From Ceratobasidium sp. AG-K (taxonomy: Eukaryota; Basidiomycota; Agaricomycetes; Cantharellales; Ceratobasidiaceae), in contig JAWNGF010000010.1 in NCBI GenBank assembly GCA_037039685.1, positions 1,426,001 to 1,490,000 of the forward strand: a stretch of 64,000 nucleotides of DNA, written 5' to 3'. Position numbers and translations under genes: made by a program. The notes beneath the pieces were generated by a model that worked only from the letters and a program-made list of their open reading frames with translations, had not been told where the DNA came from and ran no database searches. Shown here piece by piece: positions 20,440 to 31,201 of the stretch. Position 1 is the stretch's first letter. Every line of letters starts with the position of its first letter.

Positions 20440-22405
20440 CAATGAGTTTAATGCGTAAACTCTCAGTTCTTTTCCATCCAAAAAGGAAGGGCAGAACGTA
20501 CCTGAACATATTGCCAGGCTTTTTCCTTGTCGCCAAGCTTTAGTGTTTCCGTGCTTGTGATTTCGCAACACAGTTGTCAGTGTGGGGCTTTCGACGCAGA
20601 TCATCAGATTTACCTCACGTCTTTGAACAGCTCCCCAATCCTTAGAGTTCTTTTGGTGTCGTTCTGCAAGGCCTCGGTCCAGAGCTGTATTTCAATTAAC
20701 CCACGCATGTGAAGCACCGAGTACGTGACCAGCCTACCCGCGTAAAGAGGCCTGAGCGAAGGTCAGAGTAGTTTACACTATCCTGCCGCTGGTGGCAAGC
20801 GGCCCAGGTGAGCTGTGTCGAGCGCATCAAAAGGCAAACATCTCACGAACTATCCAGGACGATGATCTTACCACATTCGCCTGAATACTATCCATATCCC
20901 GCTCCTCTGGGGGAAGTTCTTCTTGCATCTCGATCTTCTCTTCGGTTCGAAACGGGCTTTTCACGGCGCCTACGGCATTGCGAATGCCTTGAGTGATTGA
21001 GTCTATTGCGCCTTTCGATCCGGGTCCGCGGAAGCCTGCTCCTTCAAGCTTTACAGTGTTATCTAAGGACCTCAAGTTACTATTGAAAGTCTGACACAGA
21101 AGCCGAACTCACTGAAAATCCTTCCGCTTGCGCAAGACTGCCGGAAGCTCAATCAAAGTGGGTGTGGAAGCATACCAGTATGCTTACATCTATGACACAC
21201 TGATCTCGAAAGTTCATCAACCATGAGACATTTTTGAAATTCGGACTCACGGTCAGGTTTGATCCTTGTGGCAATCTTGCGAATTCATTGTTCAGCTCCT
21301 GAACGTGAAAGTTCAGTTGTGCCTACCATTTACGGATCATTTGCTCACCCAATCATAGATGTAAAATGGTGGACCGGGGGTTGACTCGCCATGTATACCG
21401 CCTGAAATCCGTGTAACAAGCGCTAACAAGGACTGTTATTTATTGGAAACGCTATCAACGATGTATTCACCTTCATTGTAGTAAACTCGTTCGCTGGGCT
21501 TGATAGACTGGCTGAAAACCCGACCGCTTGGTTTCGCCAAAAATGCTCTCCGTTCGGTGTCCCCACTGCCAGGCTTGCCGCCCTCGTAAACCCTGCGCGT
21601 TTCCTTGCCTTTCCCTTTTTCACTGTCCGTGCGTACTCCATGACCGGAGACTATATGCGGAAACATTGTTAGCTGGCAACGAAGATATCAAATAATAGGA
21701 GACTGACAGTGAAAGAAACGATAGTCCCCCGGGGTTGTGCCGTTGACCAACCACCTAAGACTGTCCATCTGTAGCAAAGTAAGGTCGTGCCAGGAGGCAT
21801 GGCTGGATGGAAGACCTACAATATTCTCCCGAGTTGGGTCGCTGGCACCATTGAACCGAAATCCATCGGCAAGTATACGGATATTGGCAGGGTCGTACCC
21901 ACGATCCTCTAGCGTCGCAGTCAGTAACCATCTCATGATTGGGGTCGAGATAGGCTAGGTACTCAGAGTCTTATGCATAAGTACCGCATCTCGGATGGTT
22001 GACGGCATCCATCTAATGCCAGGTGTTTGCACGGCCTCGTGATCGCCGTAGACCGGAGCGACCTAATTATCATAATTACTACATCAATTCATGCATAGGT
22101 AGAACTTATTGGACTGGCGTACAATCAAAGCTCGACGCAGAGCTGAGGATCGGATGCTCCTGGTTGTATCTGCAATACGATCGCCTTGCAGGATTGCGAA
22201 CTCCAGTTCCCATTTATCTTCCGGACTCGCATCTTCCATTTGTTTTTTCTCGGGGAATATGCCTCTGCTTTGGGTTGTATTATAACTGAGTTTAGCAATG
22301 GGATAGTACGTCATGGCAGTAGAAAGAGTCAAATATCGAGGAGCTCCCTGCGCCAGTGGACGGACGTAGCCAAAATGAGGATACTGTCCTAGCGGAGAGC
22401 GAAAC
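20440..22405 (-). pseudogene. Metacaspase (peptidase C14-like) relic
   Basis: Minus-strand pieces in the right order for a basidiomycete metacaspase: N-terminal region ending RRALIV (22405-22090); MRWLLTATLEDRGYDPANIRILADG ... LRWLVNGTTPGDYRFFH (21936-21700); SGHGVRTD with the His of the catalytic dyad, ending near IVDSVSNK stop (about 21640-21430); ELNNEFARLPQGSNLTV (about 21300); a PPEERDMDSIQANV block (about 20900); and a CHQRQDS-type block (about 20790). The segment with the catalytic Cys (DSCHSG in the family) is missing or unrecognisable, and stops break the frame. It is a decayed gene rather than a working protease. Boundaries are approximate. Confidence 0.7.
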
Positions 22406-23340
22406 ATTTTGGGAGAAAAGAAATAAGTGGCGTGAGTAAATTAAGGGTGGTGGGAGGGTGGGGGACTGTTGCAACCGCTGCGGGAAGTCAGGTCCACGTT
22501 GGAAGGCATTTGCAAGCCTTTTTGACGGGAAGTACATTGAGTTCCCTGAGGCGGCGACTTACAGCCGTTCTGTGCTTGCGCGGTCTGGGTGCTATACTTC
22601 AAAACTTGACATCCAAGACGACCGAACAACGCCTGAAGGTCATCGGACCATAACAAATATATCAGTTAGGTGGGGCATAATCTACTCGATGATGGGTGCC
22701 TTGCCGCGCCCGATATATCATGAGCCGAGAGTGCGGAGGGCTATTGCCACCGGATCTTGGCATGCACGTTGCCTGAGGTAGGAGCCTGTTACTCGTATGC
22801 CTCGCGAAAGCTATCTCTCGTTTGAGAAAAAGAGGCCCCCTTCTGAATCATCAGCAAGAACTGCGAGGCTATCGAAGGCTATGGGCGCCATACACAGCAT
22901 GAAGCGGCTGCATATAGCGCCCATAGCGCCCGATATCCCTGCGCGCTTTTGTTGATGCTGTACCTACGTATGGAGCCCATGGGGTTTGAAACCGTTGACT
23001 CGGACCAGCCAGTTCATTACAGTATGTCTCCGTTGGATTTCGCACATTTTCAGGAGCTAGCTGTAAGTGTATCATTATTTTAGGGGACCAAATCTCCGAG
23101 AGCTACATGATCGAATGTTTATGCTTGTTGTGGCGGAGACGATAATCGGCCTTGTTGTCCTATTTTAAACTGACTGCATGTATCCGAAAGCTCACGTCTG
23201 ACTGTATTCGGTGGGCGCCGACTCTTCGATCTGGTACATCATCCCAACAACTGCACCCACAAAATATGCCTACTCGTACCCTAAAAGGGTATGGCTCTAC
23301 CAAATGCCAAAAATCTCATTTGGCTCGAGAGATCCTGTGA
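22406..23340. other. Intergenic, no gene recognised
   Basis: Only short unsupported ORFs. A perfect 11-bp inverted repeat GCTATGGGCGC (22878-22888) / GCGCCCATAGC (22917-22927) encloses a 28-base loop; this could be the end of a small element but nothing else supports it. Confidence 0.5.
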
Positions 23341-23555
23341 TGGAGGGTTCTTTCTCGTCGAGCTCGTGACAGCTCATGAGTGCTTACAAAACGTTATGAA
23401 CAAGAACAAGCCTTTTGCTCGTTCGTCTCATGAGCGCTTTTGAGCAATCCCGAGCGCTCCAGACACCGCCGAGAAAGGTCCAGGCATCACGAGACCTCCA
23501 TGAGCTAAACGATGTTTCCAGTTTTTGGTGGAGGGTCTCTTGGACCTGTCATATT
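23341..23555 (+). repeat. Dispersed repeat R1 (left of oxidase cluster)
   Basis: About 200 bp that aligns in the same orientation, with few gaps, to 33958-34150 (shared anchors CTCGTCGAGCTC, GCTCGTT, CGAGAAAGGTC). By eye roughly 70% of positions agree. Both copies are rich in GAGCGCT/TCATGAG-like half-palindromes. No ORF. Class unknown (SINE-like or MITE-like). Confidence 0.6.
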
Positions 23556-24597
23556 GCTGTTCTATACTTCATGCACATCGGGGGTCAGTAGTTCTTCTGG
23601 AAGACGGATCAACCACATGAGTCACGGCTAAACATCTCGGAACGAGACATACTGATGCTTTATCTCACGCATCTTCAATTTGGAGCCACCTCAGCTAACA
23701 GAAGTGGACTGGATCGTAGGCATCCTTGTGGAGGTGGGTAGCCGCCACCGGGTTTACCGCTCCGGACGGACTGGGCGCTATTCGAAACTTGGTTGCCCTC
23801 TCACGGGAGCATGATTCCGCGAGGTCTAGTCATCAGCCTCAACGGATCCAAATACACCACAGCCAAATCATCACAGCCACCCAGCAACGTGGCTCGTATC
23901 TGTCTAGGCTCGCGCCCAGCCGTTCTGAGCTTTGCGCCGCACCGCAGATGGGTCAGGGACGGAGAACTAAACAAAGAGGGGAGCGCAAAGCTGTAGAAGG
24001 GTAGGCTCGAAACCGGCCGCCTCCATTGCTGCCGCGTTTGTCGAGGTCCTACCGCAGCTATGGTATGTTGAGGTCCTAAGCGCTGGCGCATCGTCCGCGT
24101 CATGTGGTCATTAGATTAGTCGTTGTTTAGTCGCTGCTTGGTCGAGCTTGTGAGACGGCTGGTTACGAGCCAAGAATCTGTCGGGTTGCAGTGATAGAAC
24201 AACTGCACAGAACTGTTCCAACTTCAATGTTCACCTTCACACCGGATAGGGGTTCATTCCAGAGCGGTGTCACCAGCAACACGGCAATAACCCCGGGTGA
24301 TTTGCCATCGCCGTGCCAAACCGTGCAAGTGAGAGAGCTCACTCGCAAATCTGGGCTAGTTCAATGCCTACGCGTGGTAACTTTGTCTGATCTGCTCTGG
24401 GGGTTACACGGCTAACGCGACGAGCGCCATGCCGATCTGATTACATCAGTAGATACGAACTCGACACTAATTTAGGACCTTCTTGGGACAGTACTCTGTG
24501 AATTAGCCAAGATTCGTTTGCCGAGCTAATTCAACACGGCACTTTTTACTGATAAATCGGCCCGGTTTTATTCTTGTACAGGCACTAAATGCGGTAT
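23556..24597. other. Intergenic, no gene recognised
   Basis: No ORF with recognisable similarity, no intron-like signals in register and no clear repeat. Short ORFs on both strands overlap one another. Confidence 0.5.
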
Positions 24598-24840
24598 ATT
24601 AAAGCTAGAGCCTTGCCGCAAAATCAGACATGGTCCGGAAGTAGGATAAACATGGCTTCGTTGTGCGCCAGAGATATGGAACGGCGCCGGATCTGCTCAA
24701 GATGCTCGTCGAAAGGCGGCTTGACTTCCCGCATGCCTAGCCAGCCTAGGTACGTATGAGATAGAATAGCCAAATCAGGTTGATTATTTGGTCTGCATGT
24801 AGTTTGCAATAGCTGCAGTAAATCATAAATCAATGTGTAA
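24598..24840 (+). pseudogene. Relic of the last exon of a LodA-like gene
   Basis: The DNA matches the last exon and 3' flank of the intact LodA-like gene (33321-33540): TAAAG acceptor, GACATGGTCCGGAAGT, then a region translating as SDMVRK-stop-DKHGFV, and a CAGGTTGAT shortly after the stop. One codon is now TAG (TGG in the intact gene). The rest of the gene is not visible upstream. The fossil points toward the 3' end of the LodB-like gene at 25101, so an older oxidase copy once lay convergent with it. Confidence 0.8.
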
Positions 24841-25100
24841 AGTCCCGAGAATCAGAACGGTTCGGCGTGAGCTTGTTTCCAGATCATCAAGCGAGACCTG
24901 GCCTCTTTCCTCGTTTAGGGCGATGAGCCGGCGTATGCTGCTATCCTGCCCTCGTGGGAGCCCAACCAATCCGGCTGACCCACTCTGGGCTGGAAAAGGA
25001 ATAACCATGACTAAAAAATACGCTCGTTGTATTGGGTTGAGTCCGATAGAAAACTATGCATTAAATCCAATAGGCACGTCGCGAGTACACACCAGCTTTG

Positions 25101-26431
25101 TTACTTGGAACGCCGAGCCCAAAACGCGCCACGAAACATTGACTGAGTATAGTAATAGTCTTTATGCTGCTCATAGTCTTTTCTAACCTCCTCAAATACC
25201 TTCGTGACTGACGCGATATCTTCCGGCTCAGCTGGAGTACCGCAGCCTACGGTCTGGTTAGCCAACATAGCGCCAACTGACAAACCTCCGCGTAAGGCGG
25301 TTATCATGCCCTGGGATGACAATGGGTCAAACGCCATCGCTGCATCTCCGACAGCGCACCAGTGGTCCTCCTGGCTCCCAAACGGCGCAAGAAACGATGT
25401 TCCAGCACTGGTACATCGTGGATAATTTGTTTTTGTACCAGACATCGGGCGGTAATCGTTGCTGAGAATAGTCTGCGATATATGCGTTGTGTCTTGATGG
25501 AGCATATCCAAGAAAACCTCTTTGTTCCGAGCAGACTTTGCCGCTGCGTCGCAGTCGTCGGTGTGAAACGCAACAAGGCGTCTCTGATCAGGCAGTCGGG
25601 CACTGTACCACCAGCCGGTTTCTGCCGCCTCGATGAGAGTTCGACTGTCTCGGTCCAAGTTGGTTGTGGCAAACACCGCATAAAATGCGAGCAAGCTATC
25701 GAGTTTAACCATTTTGGCTCCGAGCTGGTATACATCTAAGATTTTTGGAGCTACTGAACGGGTGAGGTACGGCGTACCTTTCGAGCGACGGATGACTGCC
25801 TCCCTGAAGCATCCACCAGCCATTGTGCGCGATACTGTTGCATTTCCGCACCTTCCGAAGTCACGACCACAGTCCACGTTCCGTCATCGGCTTTCTCCGC
25901 AGAGCTAAAAGTGCCTTTGACAAGTGCACAGTCCTTGGCTTCTCGATTGGTACAGAATGAACGGACATGTTCCCTCAAAGACTCGTCGAATACAGGGCGA
26001 TCGAGATGCCAACCGGCGCCGTATGGGCTCATAATGGAGAACGTTTCTTGTAGATCAGGAGACTGCCAAACAGAGGCATTTCCTGCGCAGCGTGTATGCA
26101 GTCCTTGGGCGGTGTCCTGTGAAAGTCGTTCGAATAGCGAAGGAGATAGCTGGTAAAGGACCTGGTTGGCCCGTGGCGGCAAAGACTCTCCGATCTACCC
26201 AGATAACTCAGGATTGTGCTAAGCCACAGCCTGGGATGTGCGTACCTTGAACTGCGTAGGATTGGAGTTGTCCACAAGCAGAAATGAGGCCTGGGGCGCG
26301 TTGTGTACCAGCGACACGGCAGTAGCACAACCAGCCGGTCCGCCGCCGACAATGACCACTAACAACAAATGAAAAATTGTGGACGCATGGCAGTATGTAA
26401 AACTTCTAGGCTTACCGTCGAATGAGTTCAT
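25101..26431 (-). CDS. LodB-like FAD-dependent oxidoreductase
   Basis: Four exons on the minus strand: 26431-26416, 26358-26246, 26194-25778, 25724-25101; introns of 57, 51 and 53 bp, all GT-AG; 389 residues. Start chosen because it leads in frame through a 16-base first exon to the FAD motif. Motifs: Rossmann GGGPAG (10-15), IGES (44-47), DASGR (171-175), GWWYS (219-223), GDAAMAFDPLSSQG (308-321). These are the marks of the tryptophan-halogenase/LodB group of flavoproteins; the halogenase WxWxIP motif is not seen. In bacteria LodB and GoxB are needed to make the cysteine tryptophylquinone cofactor of LodA and GoxA, probably by hydroxylating a Trp. The LodA-like gene 5 kb away supports that role here (inference). 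Confidence 0.88.
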
Positions 26432-27008
26432 TGCAGGCTAGGTGGGACTAGAGAGACGTAAGCTCACGTTGCCCCTTATGAATTTGTCCCGCCCTTCACG
26501 AGCATTCATAATCCGGGTCTTTCCCATACGCTTGGTATCTCCTCATGTGGGCGAGTCTGCTGACCATTCAAGTTGGGATCTCAGATCTGGCAGAACAGTA
26601 TAGAACCAGGTCTTTGGAAGAATTGAGGACCACGCCGGTTTGAGGGTTGATCCGCCAGTGATGCGTTTGTCGGCAAAAGCCGAAGCGCAAATGAAAGCAC
26701 CGGGATTACTATGGTGGCTTCTGTCTCTGGTCTCAGTGCCAAACCACCAGGTTGCTTGATGATCGGATTGCTCTTTTCCTGGCGAACGAGGGTGGGCATA
26801 GCAATGGCATGCCGATGAGCGCTTGTATTTGGCTTGTTCGCCTGCGTGGTTACCCCACTACCACTTAGCTCTCGCGCCCCATTCCCAACGCAGCCACCCT
26901 CTGGCGCACAAAATGTGCGCTTTCGTGTGCACTCGCAATGTGCAGCTGCTGACGTCAATGGCACAGCTCTTACATAAGACGGTGCCTCATCGCACCTAGC
27001 TCAGCGAA
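26432..27008. other. Intergenic upstream of LodB-like gene
   Basis: Holds the promoter region of the LodB-like gene (read leftward). No clear TATA box in the first 100 bases. No other gene recognised. Confidence 0.4.
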
Positions 27009-27200
27009 AGCTGCACTCAGCAAAAATTGAAAGTGCTCCGATGCGCTCCGGAGCTGGGGTTTTGCTCAGGAGCGCTCTGTCAGCTCCGGAGCGTGCTGGG
27101 AGCGTCGCAATCACGTGCTCCTGAGCGCTCCAGGAGTCTAAGGAGCACTTCGGAACACTCACACGCTCCGGAGCATTTTCACTTTTTGCTGAGCAGTGCT
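27009..27200. repeat. Fold-back element (MITE-like)
   Basis: About 190 bp with imperfect terminal inverted repeats of roughly 38 bp: the left arm reads CACTCAGCAAAAATTG, then AAAGTGCTCCG; the reverse complement of the right arm reads CTGCTCAGCAAAAAGTG, then AAAATGCTCCG. The inside is full of CTCCGGAGC palindromes. No ORF. Confidence 0.6.
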
Positions 27201-28015
27201 AATTTAGGCTCGGGAGGGCTCGTTAGCGTAAACGAGCCCAAACTAGCACGTGCGGTTTTTTCTGAGAGTGCTGTCGAGCGTACTGGCAGCGACCGCTGTT
27301 GCACGCGACACAAGCGCAATTTTATCATTTTTTTTATCGTGGACTAACAATTCAGACATCCATCGCCTTGACTTAACATGCTTCCACTCGACCAATATTC
27401 CATTTCTGCCACGTGGTAGCCGCCAAGGCTGTACCAGAAATTTTCGCGCCATTGACACGCGCCGTGTCAGAACCGGGAGCGCCGTTACCATTCACAACAC
27501 ACCAGACACACCTAATGATCGCGACGCTCAACACTCGACTCATATGTGGATACATGAGACACGAGCGCCGCACACACTACGGAAATACGTGAGATCCGAC
27601 TTGTGACTTGATTCCTAACACCGATGCATGGCGATCGACATGGATCGCAGAATGGACGATTTAGTATAATACCTGATCCCTGACGCACGCAGCACCCGCC
27701 CTAATCTACCCCATTGATCTATTGGCGCATTACAGTTGTATTTATAATTATTCCATGCATACACACACCCTCGCCTTATATATTCATTTTACCGCAACTT
27801 ACCCTAATATCGAACCTCAGCATGACCTGATCGAATGAAAGAGGATTGATAGTCTAAGAGGGTACCGTACTAGTGTTTGATAATAGATCCATAGTGCTCA
27901 AGCTTGCAATGGTCGAGGTGCAGTCACCGAAGTCCTCGTGCGAAATCAGGCCGCCCGCTCTGTACCAGTATCAAATGCCCCAAGCTCTCGTAGAACGATT
28001 GCTCTACCAAAATAT
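27201..28015. other. Intergenic, no gene recognised
   Basis: Short ORFs only. AT-rich around 27660-27860. No supported gene. Confidence 0.45.
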
Positions 28016-28242
28016 CTGGGTCCAGGAGTGCTGGGGAGCGCCATAGTGTGACGGCCAGACTCACGGAGGCTCCGGAGCGCCATGCTGACATGATTCGACT
28101 GACTTATATGTCATTCTTTGTGCGTATCACACGTTTAGGCTACTAGACTAGGACAAGTGGGTTGACTGACAGCCGTGTGGCGCTCCGCAGCCTCCGGGAG
28201 TCTAACCGCGCACTATGGCGCTCCCCAGCGCTCCCAACCCAG
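28016..28242. repeat. MITE with 75-76-bp terminal inverted repeats
   Basis: 227 bp. The left arm 28016-28090 (CTGGGTCC...GCTGACA) and the reverse complement of 28167-28242 share most positions, including GCTGGGGAGCGCCATAGTG and the ACTC-CGGAGGCT block. The 76-bp AT-richer centre has no ORF. The target duplication is unclear. It lies between the LodB-like and ferritin-like genes. Confidence 0.8.
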
Positions 28243-28403
28243 ATGCTTTTGGTTGTGTGGTGGTCGGACTCCTTGTGCGGCTTGGTTTGAAGGCAGAGAT
28301 TTAATTAGACAGTCTTTCGTTTTTACAGCTGGAACGAACACTGTTGACACCACATTCAATTTCATTGATTCATCACATATAATGCCATCCAAATCAACGC
28401 AGT

Positions 28404-29782
28404 CTAAGAGTCGAGTTGGGAAAGGTCGAACAGGCCTCTTGCCCTGCTTAGCGCAGTTTGAAGTTTTTTATTCGTCGGATAATTGTCTGATGCCGTCTGG
28501 AGGGCTTCCACAAGCTCGCGATGAGCTGACGCCACAGAGCTGAAAGGGTAATAATTAAAAGGGGGTGCCGCATACTTCTCGCCTCCGTCAAGTTTCTGAG
28601 TGACAAGGAACTCGGCACAATACTTCATGATAAACTTCATGAGTGGCATAATATTGCCAATGAGATCCTGTCGATGATTACTCGCAGTCCAGCATTTTTC
28701 GATTGACAACAAAAGATAGCAGTACTGTAAGGAGGAGTATCAGTCAAGTACCAAACTTAACGAGTCGTAACCATACCGCTGCATCTGATGCCAGCATAAC
28801 CTAGCTAGAATGTGAGCAAAAATGGACGCATATATTGGGGCTTCACTTACTGTTTGTATGTTCCCTTTGAACTGCGACGTGATGGGATCTTCGACGGTAG
28901 GAATGTAAGGGATATCTTGCCCTGCCAGCTCTTTAAATATTTCATAGTGAGAGGGCGTGACTAGATTATCCGTTCCGGTGCTTCCTTCGCCTTGTTCGAC
29001 GATGAGTTTTAAGGCCGCCAACGCTTCGGCAAGGTTTGTGATAGCGTGCAACCCCTCGTCGTGGTATATGCGGTCTGCCGGGACAAATTGCTTGTCCGTT
29101 GTGCTCGGATCGAAGAGACCGGGTGTCTTGTCGTTAAGAATCTTTAGTCCTGGTATCCAACGTCCCAGAATTGCTCGAGCACCTCAGACATCTATGATTC
29201 TTACCTAAGCCAAAGCTTTCATAGAATTCACCGATGCTACCGTAGCCCGGCATAATGTTTCCCCTGGGCAGGGTAATGGGCTCAAAGGGCTCTTCGACCT
29301 AACCGAAAGGAATTAACGCAATAAAAACGTCAAACGCCGAAATGTGCTTACTTTGACGAACATATCAATAGTATCTTTATGTGGCGGTGCGAGATGCAGC
29401 TCCAGAGGATCGTAGAATATTTCACAGGGATACTTTGGTGTGTGTTCTTCACCCCAGAGAACCGGTTCAAATTTGCATGCGCGCATTAGGTTTCCCGCCA
29501 GGCAAAGGTGGAGCATTTCCTGGATCACGATACCTGAGGGGAAGTTTAGCACTGAAATGAGCACATCCGACTGACGAGCCCACCTCTTATTTTGTCGGAC
29601 GCATCACTCTCATCCTTATCAACGTCCACACAATACATCGAGAACAGATACATCGGAATAGTATGAAGCTCCAAGAGCACTGCCGTTTGACAATGCTTCT
29701 TCAGCTCATCTAGATTCCACTGGGTAGGCCAGCCGCGAGGTGCTGGGAAGGCAGGCTTCGGAAGAGATGACGAGTCGGGCAT
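28404..29782 (-). CDS. Ferritin-like VioB/RebD dimer-synthase-type protein
   Basis: Six exons, minus strand: 29782-29584, 29533-29352, 29298-29205, 29149-28851, 28800-28777, 28724-28404; introns of 50, 53, 55, 50 and 52 bp, all GT-AG; 372 residues. The exon joins restore family-like sequence, for example KIRG|IVIQEMLH. Putative metal-ligand residues are E38/H40 (LLELHTIPMYL) and E72/H75 (QEMLH). Later parts match the ferritin-like domain found in violacein VioB and rebeccamycin RebD-type iminophenylpyruvate dimer synthases (GYGSIGEFYE, APPFNYYPF near the C-terminus). VioB itself is about 1000 residues, so this is the stand-alone short form common in fungi and bacteria. Its reaction here is unknown. 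Diverges from the LodA-like gene and sits beside LodB. Confidence 0.8.
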
Positions 29783-29835
29783 CGCGAAAAATAGAGCCTA
29801 GCAGGATGTGTGCCGGCCATCATGTCCCAAGCTGT

Positions 29836-29847
29836 CTCTATTATAAC
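29836..29847 (-). promoter_or_regulatory. TATA box of the ferritin-like gene
   Basis: GTTATAATAGAG on the minus strand, about 60 bases before the start codon at 29782. Spacing is usual for a fungal core promoter. No transcript data. Confidence 0.4.
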
Positions 29848-29859
29848 ACCAGCTACGAG

Positions 29860-31130
29860 GCTCCACGGGCGAGTAATCAAAGTAATGAGCATATCGTGAT
29901 TGGGCTACCAAAATAAGATGTCGACTTTGCGGTATCGTGAGCGGAACTTTTCGGATTTGGTGATGCTTGCTCTCGGGCCCTGTGGGATTGTTGAACTAGT
30001 CATGCGCTCAATGCGATCTTGATGATCGCACGCCTTGCCGGGCCGAACAGTGGCTGAAGGGGGTAGATCCACGTACTGACAATCACCTACACGCCAAATT
30101 CGGCTGTCCCTCGATCTAAAAGCTGTCCACGACTCGTTGTAGTGAGTTATGCTCCTCGGTGATGTCGAAGGTTCACGTTCCCTACGCCAGATTGTGTGAT
30201 CAAAATTTGCACACAACTCTCCGCGCTTCTTGAAGTCTTCTCTGATTTTCAGCGTCTACCATCGGGAGTCTTTGAACCCCAGGTAGCGGTATCAAGCCCC
30301 TTCTTCGACGATGACTCCCGTTTGTCCTGCGCGGCTACCGTGTGGCGCCAATCAATTCTCCTGCGCTGGCCAATCACGGCTCGAGGATTTCCATCCATGC
30401 GCACTTTGTTCTAGTTCACCGCAAGTCTCAATTCATCATTTATGCGAAGTTAAACGCACCTGGGCGCTCAAGAGAAAGCTAGCATGCAACCAATGAGCAT
30501 CGGGCATACATCGAAACACGGTGACTACATAGGCTGTACTCAGTAATGCATGTATGAGCCAACCAAGGATTGTATTAGAAGAGAGCGAGCCACATGTCCA
30601 GTTAGCCAGTGGCATTATCAGTGTTGGCTCTAACCTTGAGTCTACGGAAAGCGCTATTTTTGGTGACGAGATCTCGACCAGATCTCGCGGACACATTTCA
30701 CCGGTTCAGATTAAGCAAGGTATTGGACCACAAGAGCTGCTGATGCTAATCACGGTTAGGTATGAAGAAATATCAAGAACCCCGAAGAACCGGCCATGTT
30801 CGACATTTGCCGCAATTCCGGTTCGGTGTCCTTTCTATTACTTGAGGTGGGGTGAGGCGTTTGAGTGCCCCTCTCCTAAAACCTTCTCTATCTTTTGCGC
30901 ACCCCTAGAATAAAGCCAATAAAAAAAATGAAGTCTCGAGGATATCGACGCGTTTGTACATCGGCGAACCTACTTGGGTCGCTAGATATATCATGAGGCG
31001 GCGTGGATATCGGTACCTACCGAGTAGTTTACATGGGGGCGCTCGGGCCTATTCCCTGAGCTTACCGAATTTTTGGTCTTCCTTAGGAGTAGGTTGGGTC
31101 CTCCTGCTCCATAGCAGCTTTGATGACCAG
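29860..31130. other. Divergent intergenic region
   Basis: About 1.3 kb between the ferritin-like and LodA-like starts. Contains only small overlapping ORFs without recognisable motifs. Probably carries the upstream control regions of both genes and some decayed sequence. Confidence 0.4.
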
Positions 31131-31138
31131 TCTCGTCG

Positions 31139-31148
31139 GAGTATATAA
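31139..31148 (+). promoter_or_regulatory. TATA box of the LodA-like gene
   Basis: GTATATAACC about 55-60 bases before the ATG at 31202, in the place expected for a short 5' UTR. Confidence 0.45.
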
Positions 31149-31201
31149 CCTGACAAGAAGAGCCGTTGGATGCATTCTCCAGGGAGCACTCTCGTATCAT
31201 C

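Noticed and set aside
22436..22790. Three overlapping ORFs on both strands
   Set aside because: Mutually exclusive frames without recognisable similarity or introns.
25362..25739. Plus-strand ORF opposite the LodB-like gene
   Set aside because: Antisense to exon 3 of a gene with clear FAD motifs.
25101..26431. LodB-like gene considered as a tryptophan halogenase
   Set aside because: It shares the fold and GDAA/SSQG motifs, but I do not see the halogenase WxWxIP motif, and a LodA-like gene lies nearby.
29905..30216. ORF of about 100 codons upstream of the ferritin-like gene
   Set aside because: No motif, no splice partners, low-complexity codon use; treated as intergenic.
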